Origin: Zonotrichia leucophrys gambelii
Taxonomy: Eukaryota > Chordata > Aves > Passeriformes > Passerellidae
NCBI RefSeq assembly: GCF_028769735.1
Contig: NC_088188.1
Span: 6,310,917 to 6,374,916, forward strand
Length of the DNA stretch: 64,000 nucleotides
Direction of reading: 5' to 3'
The notes under the pieces were generated by a model that was given only the letters and a program-made list of their open reading frames with translations, did no database searches and had not been told where the DNA came from. Positions 1 to 9,784 of the stretch are shown one piece after another. The position numbers were made by a program, and so were the translations under genes. Within the stretch, counting starts at the first letter, position 1. Every line of letters begins with the position of its first letter.

Positions 1-547
1 CTTCTCTCTCCCAAGGTTTTCCACACAAAACATTCCCAGCCCAACTCAAACCCTGAGCAAACCCAAAACTGCCTGGGGCTGCAGGAAGTGATCCATCCTC
101 CCTCTGGGACAGCTCCAGCTCTTTTCCCACCCCAAGCCTGGATCCCATGTTTATAAAACCCAAAGTCTGTTTACACACTGACCAAAAGCTGTTTAGCACG
201 AGGTTAAAGCTGCCAGGAATTTTTCTGGAGTCATCTGGACAAGGCACCCTTTGCTTCCCTCCCAGCAGGATTGGGAATTCCTCAGGGAATTTTCTCTGGG
301 GTGCAGGGAGCAGCATTGCCCAGAGAGGCTTTGGCAGGGAAATAGGGCAGGGAGGATTTGGGATGGGGAACTGTGGATTTGGGAGCTGACGCTTTGGGAA
401 GTGTGTCCCTGGATTTCTCCTGGAGTTTTGTGCATCCCCTGGCAGGCGCCAGCCCCAGAGCCAGGATGGGATGGGAGAGGGAACCCCCAGGACCTGGGAA
501 GGGCTTGGGCAGGATCCCTTGGGCAAGATCCCTTTCCAACCCCTTAT
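1..547. other. Intergenic, no gene seen
   Basis: Unique sequence with no convincing coding frame. The short open frames on both strands lack recognisable protein features. From about 508 it grades into degenerate GGATCCCTTTTCC-like units that become the array to its right. Confidence 0.6.
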
Positions 548-1390
548 CCATGATCCTTTTGCCAGGATCCCTTTCCAGGATCAGTTTTTCAGGATCCCTT
601 TTTCAGGGCTTCTTTTCTAGGATCCCTTTTCTAGGGTGACTTTCCCAGGATCCCTTTCTGGGATCCCTTTTTCCATTATCCCTTTTCCAAGATCCCTCTC
701 CATGTTCCCTTTTTCCAGGATCCCTTTTCCATGTCCCCTTTTCCAGGATCCCTTTTTCCATGATCCTCTCCCATAATCCTTTTTCCATGATCCCTTTTCC
801 AGGATCCCTTTTGCATGTTCCCTTTCCATGTTCCCTTTTCCATGATCCTTTTCCATTATCCTCTCCCATGTTCCCTTTTCCATGTTCCCTTTTCCATGTT
901 CCCTTTTCCATGTTCCCTTTTCCATGATCCTTTTCCATATTTCCTTTTCCATGTTCCCTTTTCCATGATCCTTTTCCAGGATCCCCTTTTCCACATTCTC
1001 TTTTTCCATATTCCCTTTTCCATGTGTTCCCTTTTTCCATGTTCTTATTTTCCATGTTCCCTCTTCCATGATGCTTTTCCAAGATCCTTTTCCATATTCC
1101 CTTTTCCCATGTTCCCTTTTTCATGATCCTTTCCCAGAATCACTTTTCCATGATCCTTTTCCATATTTCCTTTTCCATATTTCCTTTTCCATGTTCCCTT
1201 TTCCATGATTCCCTTTTCCATGTGTTCCCTTTTTCCATGTTCTTATTTTCCATGTTCCCTCTTCCATGATGCTTTTCCAAGATCCTTTTCCATATTCCCT
1301 TTTCCCATGTTCCCTTTTCCATGTTCCCTTTTCCATGATCCTCTCCCATAATCCTTTTTCCATGTTCCCTTTTCCAAGATCCTTTTCCAC
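548..1390. repeat. Pyrimidine-rich minisatellite (CCCTTTTCCATGTT type)
   Basis: A tandem array of 13-14 bp units of the form CCCTTTTCCATGTT or CCTTTTCCATGAT. The + strand is almost purely pyrimidine apart from the ATG/GAT core. A larger block is also duplicated: about 97 bp at 1020-1116 recurs at 1218-1314, an offset of 198 bp. The minus-strand open frames of 105-173 residues, rich in Lys, Gly, Glu, Trp and His, are translations of the array and not genes. Confidence 0.9.
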
Positions 1391-2003
1391 AGCCCATCCC
1401 TTTGGATTGAGGCAACACTTCTGGAATCTCACAAACATTTTTCTGCTCTTCTGATTGGATTAAACAACTAAACACTCGTTAGTGACCAAAAAAAACCCAA
1501 AAAACCCAAACAAATGAACAACCACCACTCCAAAACCTAAACCAAGAAATTCCCCCATGAATCCTCTGAGAAATCAGTAAAACCTTTGCTGGAATTTCAG
1601 TTTTTTAAAGTTAAAATCTTCAAGAGGGAGCATTGGAGGGACCCTCCTGTGCCTGCTGAGGAGCAGGAGCTGCTGGTGGGGTTGGGGACGGGGGAACATT
1701 TTAGGAATTCAATTGGTTTGGCCATGAAAAACCCCAATTTCCATCTGTGGCACTGAATTGCTCAGAAGGAGACTTGGGTTTGTTTTAAATATTAATTATT
1801 TATTCTAAAAATGCTTGTACAGGTCCAGTGGTTTCAGTGCCATGAAAGGGGCAGCAAATTCCCAATGGAGAAGGGAATTCTGCAGGTGGAGCTTTGGGGT
1901 TTTGGCAGCTCTGGCCCCTCTGTGGTCGCTCCTGCCACAGTTTATTGTCCCCTCTGGGACCCTGCTGAAATCAATGCCAGAGCTCAGGGCAGATCCCAGG
2001 ACT
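1391..2003. other. Intergenic, no gene seen
   Basis: Unique sequence with an A-rich patch near 1487-1515 and an AT-rich stretch near 1785-1810. A + strand open frame of about 110 codons starts near 1811 and runs into the adjacent LTR. It shows no recognisable protein features. Confidence 0.5.
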
Positions 2004-2009
2004 CTCTCT

Positions 2010-2618
2010 TGTCGGATCTCAAGATCTCAGTCCTGGGATGCCGGGCCTCCGAGAGCACCCTTGGGGGGCTCGGGAGTCCTGGAATGTTGCCAGAAGTGTC
2101 TGGTGGCTGGACTTTGATCCTACACAGGAGACGACAAGGATGAGGGCTTCACCAGGGTGAATGGCGAAAAGATTAGCTAATTAGAGGGTGAGAAACAGGG
2201 TTTAGGATTTATGTACAGGGGGGTTTGGAGGAGTAAGATGGAGGAATTGGGGTGTGTCCTGTCCTCCTTCTTCTTCCTCTTCTCCTCCATCTTCTTTGGC
2301 CACGGTGGCACCTTTGGATTGGTTATTACTGAGAGTACACCGAGTTATAAGAATAGATGGTATTGGGGAAAAATGATAAATATTGTACACGTAACAATGG
2401 GTATAAAGATAGGTGACTGTCCGGAGGGCAGCACAGTGTGCTCATGGCTGGCTGCTGAGCAGATCTCTGTTCGGCTGAAAGAAAATCTTTTAGATAAACA
2501 ATTAATAAACATAAAAACCGAAAGAAGAACTGAAGCCTCTTCTCGTCCTTCGATACGCGGCTGCCCAAGGCCACCTCAGGCCTTTCCAGGCCCCTCAAAC
2601 AGCCGAGATAACCGGACA
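2010..2618 (+). mobile_element. Solo LTR of an endogenous retrovirus (class II-like)
   Basis: A 609-bp segment begins TGTCGGATCTC and ends GATAACCGGACA, so it has TG...CA ends with near-inverted TGTC(C)GG termini. It is flanked by the 6-bp direct repeat CTCTCT (2004-2009 and 2619-2624). A TATAAA lies at about 2402 and an AATAAA at 2504-2509, in the order expected for U3-R on the + strand. No primer-binding site or gag/pol follows, so it is a solo LTR. Six-base duplications are typical of ERVK-like class II elements. The target repeat is low-complexity, which weakens the exact boundaries but not the LTR call. Confidence 0.75.
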
Positions 2619-2624
2619 CTCTCT

Positions 2625-4244
2625 CAGCAATATTTCCCTGCCTGCTCAGGTTCCCCCTTGCTTTGGGGATATTTTTCTCAATTCTTCTCCCTTTTCAAAG
2701 GCAGGGAATTAATTCAGAGGTGAACACAGGAAGATTTCATCCACTGCCAGGAGGAAACATGAATGCTTCTACCTGAGATTCTTTCATTTCTCCTTCAAAA
2801 CACCTCTCATGTGATGCTTCTCATCATTTTATTGGCCCCTTTCATCTGGAGTTTGGTTCATCTGCAATTTTATCTCGGCTTTTCCACCCTGTCTGCTGGC
2901 AGAGCCCAATTGAATCAAGCTTGGGATGAGGATGCCTCTCTGTCCTTTTAAAATCACATTTTTCAATTTGGCCTCCTTCCCCAGGGATTGCTGAGACTCC
3001 TCTTGCTGCATATGCTGGGGTCTTACAGGAAAGTTGATTTTTAAAAATTTCTTTTTGGAGGAAGAGATAAAAATCACATTAACTCTGGGATTCCTTTAAA
3101 TGCCATACTGAAAGGATTATTTCCCTCAGTCTTTTTCACACAGTGAGCAGCTGCAGCCTGGCTCTGATAGTGATATTTAAAATTAATCCAAATTATTCCA
3201 TCCCAATCAACAAAAATTGGGGATTCCTGGGTTGCCTTTCAAAGGAGGGTGGTGAGAAGCAGATTGGTCCCAGCTCAATGTCTGGTTTGAATGAGCTGCC
3301 AGAAAGGAGGAAGAATCTGAGAGGAGAGGAGGTGAGAAAGAATCCCTGAAATCCAAGGGTTTTGTGTTTGGGTGTCTCAGGTGCAGTGTGAGAGCTCCAA
3401 ACCCAGCAGGGATGGTGGGAACTCAGAAAATTCCCACTCAGAGAAGGCTCCAAGGGCAGATCCTCTTTGGAATGTCCCATATTGGATCAAACTCATCCAA
3501 AGTGAATTTTCCAGGTCAGGATGGGAGTCCTGGGCAGAACCTGGGATCAGGAAGGGGTTTTCTATTTTAGGGAAAGGAAATTAATTCTCCTGTGAGTGTC
3601 TGGGTGAGCTGCAGGATTTGCAAACACAGGAGGGCTGGCAAGAGACTGGGACCTTCCAATCAGTGCTTCCTGGAAGTGGGAATGAGTTTGGTCTGAAAAA
3701 CAATCTGTAATATTTATTACAGCTGTGCCAAGAGGTTTGGTGGGTGCCCCCCCTGGGACTGAGGGCAAACCTCTCTGTTTTCAGGGATTTGCTGTCAGAA
3801 TTCCACCAGGTTATCAGGGATGTTCCCTGGCTCAATGCACTGGAACTTTAATTTCTTTTTGATGTGGAAGTGAGGACTTTGATTCTTAAATGTGGATGTT
3901 GTGGCAGAGGAGGAGCTGTTGGGGTTTGTGATCTCACGAGCTGAAGTTGTTTCCCTTTGAGGGCTTTCCTAACTCAATATCAGATATCACAAAAAGCATG
4001 ATAGGAGTGAATAAAAGGGAAGAAACCCCGTTAGACAAACAGCCCTTAACGGGCTGTGGCTCTGGGGGCGAGTTTGGCAGAATATCCCAGTGCCAGATGC
4101 TGGCACAGCCCTGGCTCCCTGCACAGCAGCGTTTCCCAGTGCATTGCTTGGTTTGGGTGTGCTGAGCACACCTGGGAAATGCTGAGTGTGCAGGGAGGGG
4201 CTGGGGCTGTGCCTCAGGAGAGCCTGGGAGGGTGCAGGAGGGAA
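2625..4244. other. Intergenic, no gene seen
   Basis: Unique sequence without a supportable gene. Short open frames on both strands (up to about 95 codons outside the array) lack recognisable domains. The large minus-strand frame entering from the right (3934-5526) is driven by the 15-bp array. Confidence 0.5.
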
Positions 4245-5472
4245 GGAGGCCGTGGGATGGAGGCCGTGGGATGGAGGCCGTGGGATGGAGGCTGTGGGAT
4301 GGAGGCCGTGGGATGGAGGCTGTGGGATGGAGGCCGTGGGATGGAGGCCGTGGGATGGAGGCCCTGGGATGGAGGCCCTGGGATGGAGGCCCTGGGATGG
4401 AGGCCCTGGGATGGAGGCTGTGGGATGGAGGCCGTGGGATGGAGGCTCTGCGATGGAGGCTCTGCGATGGAGGCTGTGGGATGGAGGCTCTGGGATGTTG
4501 GCTCTGGGATGGAGGCCCTGGGATGGAGGCCCTGGGATGGAGGCTCTGGGATGTTGGCTCTGGGATGGAGGCTCTGGGATGTTGGCTCTGGGATGGAGGC
4601 CCTGGGATGGAGGCCCTGGGATGGAGGCTCTGGGATGTTGGCTCTGAGATGGAGGCTGTGGGATGTTGGCTCTGGGATGGAGGCCGTGGGATGGAGGCCG
4701 TGGGATGGAGGCCCTGGGATGGAGCCCCTGGGATGGAGCCCCTGGGATGGAGCCCCTGGGATGTTTGCTCTGGGATGTTTGCTCTGGGATGGAGGCCGTG
4801 GGATGGAGGCTCTGGGATGGAGGCTCTGGGATGGAGGCTCTGGGATGGAGGCCGTGGGATGGAGGCTCTGGGATGGAGGCTCTGGGATGGAGGCCGTGGG
4901 ATGGAGGCCGTGGGATGGAGGCTCTGGGATGGAGGCTCTGGGATGGAGGCTCTGGGATGTTGGCTCTGGGATGGAGGCTGTGGGATGGAGGCTGTGGGAT
5001 GTTGGCTCTGGGATGGAGGCTGTGGGAATGAGGCTCTGGGATGTTGGCTGTGGGATGGAGGCCCTGGGATGGAGGCTGTGGGATGGAGGCTGTGGGATGT
5101 TGGCTCTGGGATGGAGGCTGTGGGATGGAGGCTGTGGGATGGAGGCTCTGGGATGTTGGCTCTGGGATGTTGGCTCTGGGATGGAGGCTGTGGGATGGAG
5201 GCTGTGGGATGGAGGCCCTGGGATGGAGGCCCTGGGATGGAGGCTCTGGGAATGAGGCTCTGGGATGGAGGCCCTGGGATGGAGGCTGTGGGATGGAGGC
5301 TCTGGGATGGAGGCTCTGGGATGGAGGCTGTGGGATGGAGGCCCTGGGATGGAGCCCCTGGGATGGAGGCTCTGGGATGGAGGCTCTGGGATGGAGGCCC
5401 TGGGATGGAGGCTCTGGGATGTTGGCTCTGGGATGGAGGCTCTGGGATGGAGGCTCTGGGATGGAGCTCCTG
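4245..5472. repeat. 15-bp minisatellite, about 82 units (GGGATGGAGGCTCTG)
   Basis: A strictly 15-bp tandem array of roughly 82 units, consensus GGGATGGAGGCYSTG. Recurrent variants are GGGATGTTGGCTCTG, GGGATGGAGCCCCTG, GGGATGTTTGCTCTG and GGGAATGAGGCTCTG. Because the unit is a multiple of three and indels are absent, several frames stay open on both strands: a GMEALGWRLWD-like repeat on + and an HPRASIPEPPSQSL-like repeat on minus. These frames of 399-530 residues are artefacts. The + strand is G-rich with closely spaced GGG and GG runs. Confidence 0.95.
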
Positions 5473-5499
5473 AGGGATCTGCTTGTGGAGAGCCTGGTT

Positions 5500-5916
5500 C
5501 AAGCATGGCTTAAAGAAAGAGGCCATGAAGGTATTCAGCTAAGGGAAAAAAGCAGCCTTTCCCAGGCTTGATTCTGTAGATAATTAAGGTTCTCAGCCAC
5601 CTTTTATATAAACAACAAGATTCTCAGACCGTTCTGTCCTTGGCTGCTGCTGGGAACAGACGGCCGGTCTGAGAACAGATATGAAGGTTTTGAGAACCTT
5701 TCATATCATGGTGTGAACACTGATCTTGGTTTCAGTAAACTAACTTCAGGTATTGTAAACAAAAGGAGGAGCTGAAGTTTTCTCTACAGCCTGTCAGGAG
5801 CTCAGATTTTGCAATATGCATGAACTTAATTAACACGGTTATAAAAAGTGACTGATTGATGAATAAACGGAGTCAGATGCGAAATCAACAAAGGTGGTCG
5901 CTCCCTCACTTCGACA
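5500..5916 (+). mobile_element. LTR-like segment with nested inverted repeat
   Basis: After a purine run (AAGGGAAAAAAG, about 5541-5552), a segment starting near TGTAGATAATT (5575) ends near CACTTCGACA (5916). TTATAA at about 5839 and GAATAAAC at about 5860 give a U3-R-like order on +. Inside are two nested perfect 10-bp inverted repeats: AAGGTTCTCA (5586-5595) with TGAGAACCTT (5691-5700), and TTCTCAGACC (5621-5630) with GGTCTGAGAA (5666-5675). No target duplication was found, so the boundaries are approximate. It could instead be a diverged hairpin-type element. Confidence 0.5.
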
Positions 5917-6608
5917 TCTGCTCATCTCCCACCAGCCTGGGCTCATCCCCTGGGTGCTCCTGGTGCCTCTGCATCCCTCAGGGACAGAACCCAGCTCCTC
6001 CTGGGGCTGTTTGCTCTCACTGCTCACCAGCTCACACCCCACACTCCTGACTTTAGTTTTTCTTTTTTTTTTTTTCTTTTTTTTCCCCCCTGGCTTTGTC
6101 CTGCGTGCCACAAACAACCAGGAGCAGGGGCTGAACTCCCTGCCCTGCTGGCAGCAGCGTCAGGAGGGCAAAGGTTGGGCTCTGTTTGTTGACTCAGGGC
6201 TGTGGTTGCTGTGCAGAACCCTCTCCTTGCTCTCCTTGGTGCCTCCTTGGTGCCCCATTCCACTGGGAATGAGGATGAGGATGAGGATTGGGGTGCCCCA
6301 CAATGGGTGGATGGGCCTGGAGAGGTTCCTGGTGCCGGTGCTGACAAAGCTGCATGAGCAGCCAGTTTGGAACTGCTTGAAAATGCACAAAATGCCTTTT
6401 TTAAAGTGCTGGAAAGTCAGGGGTGGGCTGGATTTGGTTCTCCTCAGCACCTTCAGGGCACCTCTCCCTCCCTCCTGCTCTGCTTTTGTGGCTGTGTCAC
6501 TCTGGGGGAGCAGGGCAGCTCAGCCCCATGTGGGATTTCCCTCTCTGCTGCTTTTCCAGCCTGGAATATTTTTGTTGCAGAGGTGAACTGACCTTGCTGG
6601 CTCCTTGC
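5917..6608. other. Intergenic, no gene seen
   Basis: Unique sequence with a T-rich run at about 6056-6085 and a short GGATGA repeat near 6270. A + strand open frame of 230 codons (5894-6586) crosses the T run, giving a long Phe stretch. It has no recognisable domain and is judged spurious. Confidence 0.5.
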
Positions 6609-7115
6609 TGTACCTCAGACTTAGAGATGAGAGGAAAGAACAGGCTCTGGGATGGACCTGGGACAGGCAGAGGGTTAAAGAATAAAGCAGGGATTTATTA
6701 AAACCCATCTCTTCAATGGATCCACCTTGGGCAGCACAAGAGCCCAGCCAGGGCTGCACCCAAGATGAACCAAAATGGTCCCAAAATGAACCAAAATGGT
6801 CCCAAAATGAACCCAAAATGGTCCCAAAATGAACCCAAGATGAACCAAAATGGTCCCAAAATGAACCAAAATGGTCCCAAAATGAATCCAAGATGAACCA
6901 AAATGGTCCCAAAATGAACCCAAGATGAACCAAAATGGTCCCAAAATGCACAATCAGCCAAGAGGCCTCTCACTTTTATCAATTCTGCCCCATTTTCATG
7001 TTGGGTTAATTGTCCAATTCCAGCTTTAGGTTATATAAATCTCATCCTTCTTGTTTCTCTCTCTTCAATTCACTCTTTATAGGAATGAAATAAAAGCCTG
7101 AGTCCCTCAGAGAGA
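6609..7115 (-). mobile_element. Probable LTR remnant, minus orientation
   Basis: Read on the minus strand, this region has a TATAAAGAG-like site (about 7075), then AT-rich sequence, then an expanded CATTTTGGGACC array. It then has AATAAA (about 6703) and ends near GAGGTACA at 6609. That order matches U3, R and U5 of a passerine retroviral LTR. The low-coordinate end begins TGTACCTCAG on +. No matching duplication was found at the other side, so the right boundary is a guess. Confidence 0.4.
6762..6950. repeat. About 21-bp tandem array inside LTR-like segment
   Basis: Tandem units built from CCAAAATGAACC and AAAATGGTCCC alternate, with a basic period near 21 bp and longer composite units. About nine copies. 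Minus-strand frames (FWDHFGSSW-like repeats) are artefacts of the array. Confidence 0.85.
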
Positions 7116-7119
7116 GAAA

Positions 7120-7870
7120 AGAATGCAGGGTTTGAATTAGAACCTCTAGAGAAGCTGAAATATATTATGAAGTCAGGCAGACTTGAAGTAGAAGTGTAAG
7201 TTTTAGTTTTGAGTAAATAGAAATAGATCTTGAGTGCCTTAGGAGACCGTGTTAGCCAGTAAAAGGCCCTAAAGCCTGGCTGAACTTAGCTCCAGACATA
7301 ACAAAAACACAGCAGGACATTGCTTGGGTTTCTAGATGGAATAGATAGAACTGTTTGTGTAAATAGATAAAATTATGTATGCAGATTTTAGGTAAGAACA
7401 CAGATTGTACCATTTACATAAATAGACAATTATATATGTAAGATTTTGTGTGAGAACTGACACTACTTTTGTACATTAGAATTAAGTTCAGATTGGTGCA
7501 GAATGTTTTAGAATCATGTTTTTAGCTGATTGGATGATTTATGAATAAAAAGCCCCGGTAATGGGGTGCAGATGATGATGATGAAGAAGAAAAGGAGATA
7601 GTGGCTGCTGCTTTTGCTGCTTCTGCTCAAAACATCAGGGCTCTATGCCAGAAAGCTTTTAGCACGGACTTTAATAATTACTCTGAACTCCTTCCATTGA
7701 TGCAAAAAACAATTTTACTACAACAAATAACTGCTCTTCTCTCTTTGAAGACCCAAGGCCCACAACGACAACCATTGTTTGTATTTTTTGGGGCCTGCAT
7801 CTTGTCCTTGGTCAAGCTGGAAAAGATTGTTTCGTCTCCTAACCCTGTGAAGGGAACTGAGTAACATATT
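7120..7870 (+). mobile_element. Probable ERV LTR-derived segment, plus orientation
   Basis: AT-rich sequence leads into GATTGGATGATTTATGAATA (about 7530-7549) followed by AAAAGCCCC, a TATA/poly(A)-like block typical of passerine ERV LTRs. A GATGAAGAAGA run follows, then a U5-like stretch to about 7870. No TG...CA ends with a target duplication could be assigned. The + strand open frame at 7601-7864 (87 codons) has no recognised domain and is probably not a gene. Confidence 0.4.
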
Positions 7871-8799
7871 ATATGAAGCTCAGAGCTACACCTAAAGCAG
7901 CACAGAATCTGAAAAATATAAAAGTTAAAACCTGGGGCATCACCTGTTTCCCTCATCTGACTTGACTCGCTATGGCTGAAGTGTGAACTGCAGTTTTTGG
8001 CCCTGAGCTGTGTTTTTGGGGGAGGACACCCAGCTTTTGGCTCATGTGCAGCACAGCCCTGCAGAGCAGAGCCAAGCCCTGCTGAAGTCACTGGGGCCGT
8101 GCTGTTCTCGTGGTCTGTGGATCAGAATGAGTCAGGTTTGAGAAACAATTGCAGGGACCTCCAGCCCTGTGGTGGTGGGGGAGAGCTGCCTTTCATCCAC
8201 CACAGTAACGTGGAATTTGGGAATTTGTGCGTTCAGGGATGTGCCATTGCACGGGGCGCAGAGAGGCAAAAACATCCCATGGGGGAGTCTTTTGTAAAAA
8301 CAGTTTTTCTGTGTTGGAAAACATCCCCTCATTGCTTTGGGATTCTTTTTAAAACAGTTGCAAAGAGTTTCTCTGTGGGAAACCATCCCCTCACATCAGG
8401 AAAGGGTCTGAGGCCACAGCTGGGCCCTCATCACCCCAAAGCTGATCCCTCCCAGGTTCTTCTTGAGCAACTGTGTGCTGCAGCAGGTGAGCAGAGCTTG
8501 GCTGGAGGAGCTGCTCACCGTGAGCTTTATCAGGGAGCTTGAATCCATGCCCTGAGCCCGGGCAGGGGAGTGCCTGAGAGATCAGGAGTGATGGAACACC
8601 AGGGGCGATGGAACACCAGAAGTGATGGAATATGGGCTGGGGAGCGGCTGGAAGGAGCAGCACCTGCAAGGGAGGGGTGGCAGCGCTGGCTGGGGATGGG
8701 GCACAGGTGGCGATGTCCGGATGGGCCGCAGGGCTGAGGGTGAGGGAGGGCAGCAGGTGCAGGAGCAGCCAGGCTCGGTGTGGCAGGACAGAATGCCAG
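7871..8799. other. Region upstream of CpG island, no gene seen
   Basis: Unique sequence whose GC content rises toward the CpG island. A + strand frame of 181 codons (7997-8542) has no recognisable features. A short GATGGAACACCAG repeat occurs near 8583-8628. Confidence 0.5.
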
Positions 8800-9488
8800 C
8801 ATCGCCCGCAGGGGACAGGCGGGGGGACACCCCCGAGGGACCGAACGCCACCAAACCCCGCGGGTGACGAGGCTCCCGCGGGAATCCCTCCCCGGGGATG
8901 CCCTCAGGGGCGCCGCCCAGCCCGGCCCCATCCGCGCTGTCCCCGGCGGGGCGTGCGGAGCCCCCGGCCCACGGGGAAGGAAGGACGAGCCAGCCCCGTC
9001 CGGCTGCGGCTTCCTCCGCAAGCCCTGCCTCGGTGCACGGTGCCCGCCCCCGGCCCTCCCCCGGCTCTCCCCGCTCCGAGCGCCCCGAGCCGGCCGAGCC
9101 GCGCCGCCTCCGGGGGAGCCCCCTGAGCGCAACAGTTCCCCCCGAGCCCGGGGCACCCCCGGGGATCCCTCGGCACCGGGAGGAGGCTGCGCGGAGGAGC
9201 CGCCGCCGCCGGGCTGAGGCAGCGCCCGGAGCTGCCCGGAGCTGCCCGGATCCGGCGGTTCTGCCGCTGCCGGCGATGGAGCGGAGCGGAGCGGCCGAGC
9301 CGCGGCTCCTCCCGGCCGGGCGCAGCCACCCCAGCCTCCGCCTGAGGGAGCGGAGCCGCCCCGCCGCCGCCGGGCAGCGACCCCTCCGCTGATCCCCCCG
9401 AGCCTCCCGGGCATCCTCGGAACCTCCCGAGCCTTTGTGCAGCCCCAGCCCTTTGTGCTGTGCCCCCCCAGGCTCGGCGCCCCCTTGC

Positions 9489-9710
9489 ATGCGGCCCCCG
9501 GGCTGCGGGAGCCGCCGGCCATGGGCACCAAGCAGACCAAGGGCTGCCAGCCGGGCAGCGCCGGGGAGAGCCCCCCGGGGCAGCCCCGCAGGAAGGCGGC
9601 CCCCAGGGAAAGGGGCGATTTCCTGGCTTCCCTCGTGGCCAAGTCCGGCGAGAAGTTCGGCAAGGGCGCCGGCCCCAGCTTGCCCCCGTACCACCGGAGG
9701 ATCTGCATGA
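9489..9710 (+). other. Upstream ORF overlapping the LRRC75A start
   Basis: An ATG at 9489, 32 bases before the main start, opens a 73-codon frame in another phase that ends at 9710 inside exon 1. Its context is weak (T at -3, C at +4), while the main start has G at -3 and G at +4. If transcription begins upstream of 9489, this frame could reduce translation of the main protein by competing for scanning ribosomes. It is not proposed as a functional peptide. Confidence 0.45.
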
Positions 9711-9784
9711 TCCAGGACATGCTGCTGCTGGTCAAGCAGGGCAGGCAGGAGGAAGCCACCGAGCTGCTGAAGAACCTGCGGCAG
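9521..9784 (+). CDS. LRRC75A: LRRC75A coding exon 1 (residues 1-88)
   Basis: First coding exon of leucine-rich repeat containing protein 75A, a poorly characterised vertebrate protein. The ATG at 9521 sits in a strong GCCGCCGGCCATGG context, and the product starts MGTKQTKG, as in the mammalian protein as I recall it. Residues 9-50 are Pro/Gly/basic-rich linker. Residues 55-88 (PPYHRRICMIQDMLLLVKQG and onward) form the conserved amphipathic start of the folded part. The exon ends at CAG (codon 88) with donor GTGAGT at 9785, phase 0. MGxxxT fits the N-myristoyltransferase consensus. No transmembrane segment or signal peptide is visible. The paralogue LRRC75B is less likely, since exons 2 and 3 match 75A. 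The three exons here cover about half of the roughly 340-residue family length. Confidence 0.9.

Larger units (their letters stand above)
8800..9784 (+). promoter_or_regulatory. LRRC75A: CpG-island promoter of LRRC75A
   Basis: A dense CpG-rich stretch runs into coding exon 1, in sharp contrast to its CpG-poor surroundings. It holds GC-box motifs, for example CCGCCCCGCC at 9356-9365 and GGCGGGGC at 8945-8952, and no clear TATA box. This suggests a dispersed-start promoter. The exact start cannot be fixed from sequence, and the 5' untranslated region lies somewhere between about 8.9 and 9.52 kb. The large frames on both strands here (up to 495 codons on minus) result from the scarcity of stop codons in GC-rich DNA. 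Confidence 0.8.

Noticed and set aside
3934..5526. 530-codon minus-strand ORF rich in HPRASIPEPPSQ-like repeats
   Set aside because: It is the translation of the 15-bp minisatellite. Other frames of both strands are equally open, and there is no start context, domain or splice support.
5472..5571. Possible retroviral C-terminal peptide (VQAWLKERGHEGIQL) before the LTR-like segment
   Set aside because: Too short to assign to any retroviral protein. The frame is inherited from the 15-bp array.
7601..7864. 87-codon + frame starting MAAAFAASAQNIRALCQKAF
   Set aside because: It lies in an LTR-derived segment and has no recognised retroviral or cellular domain. Its start follows a GATGAAGAAGA simple run.
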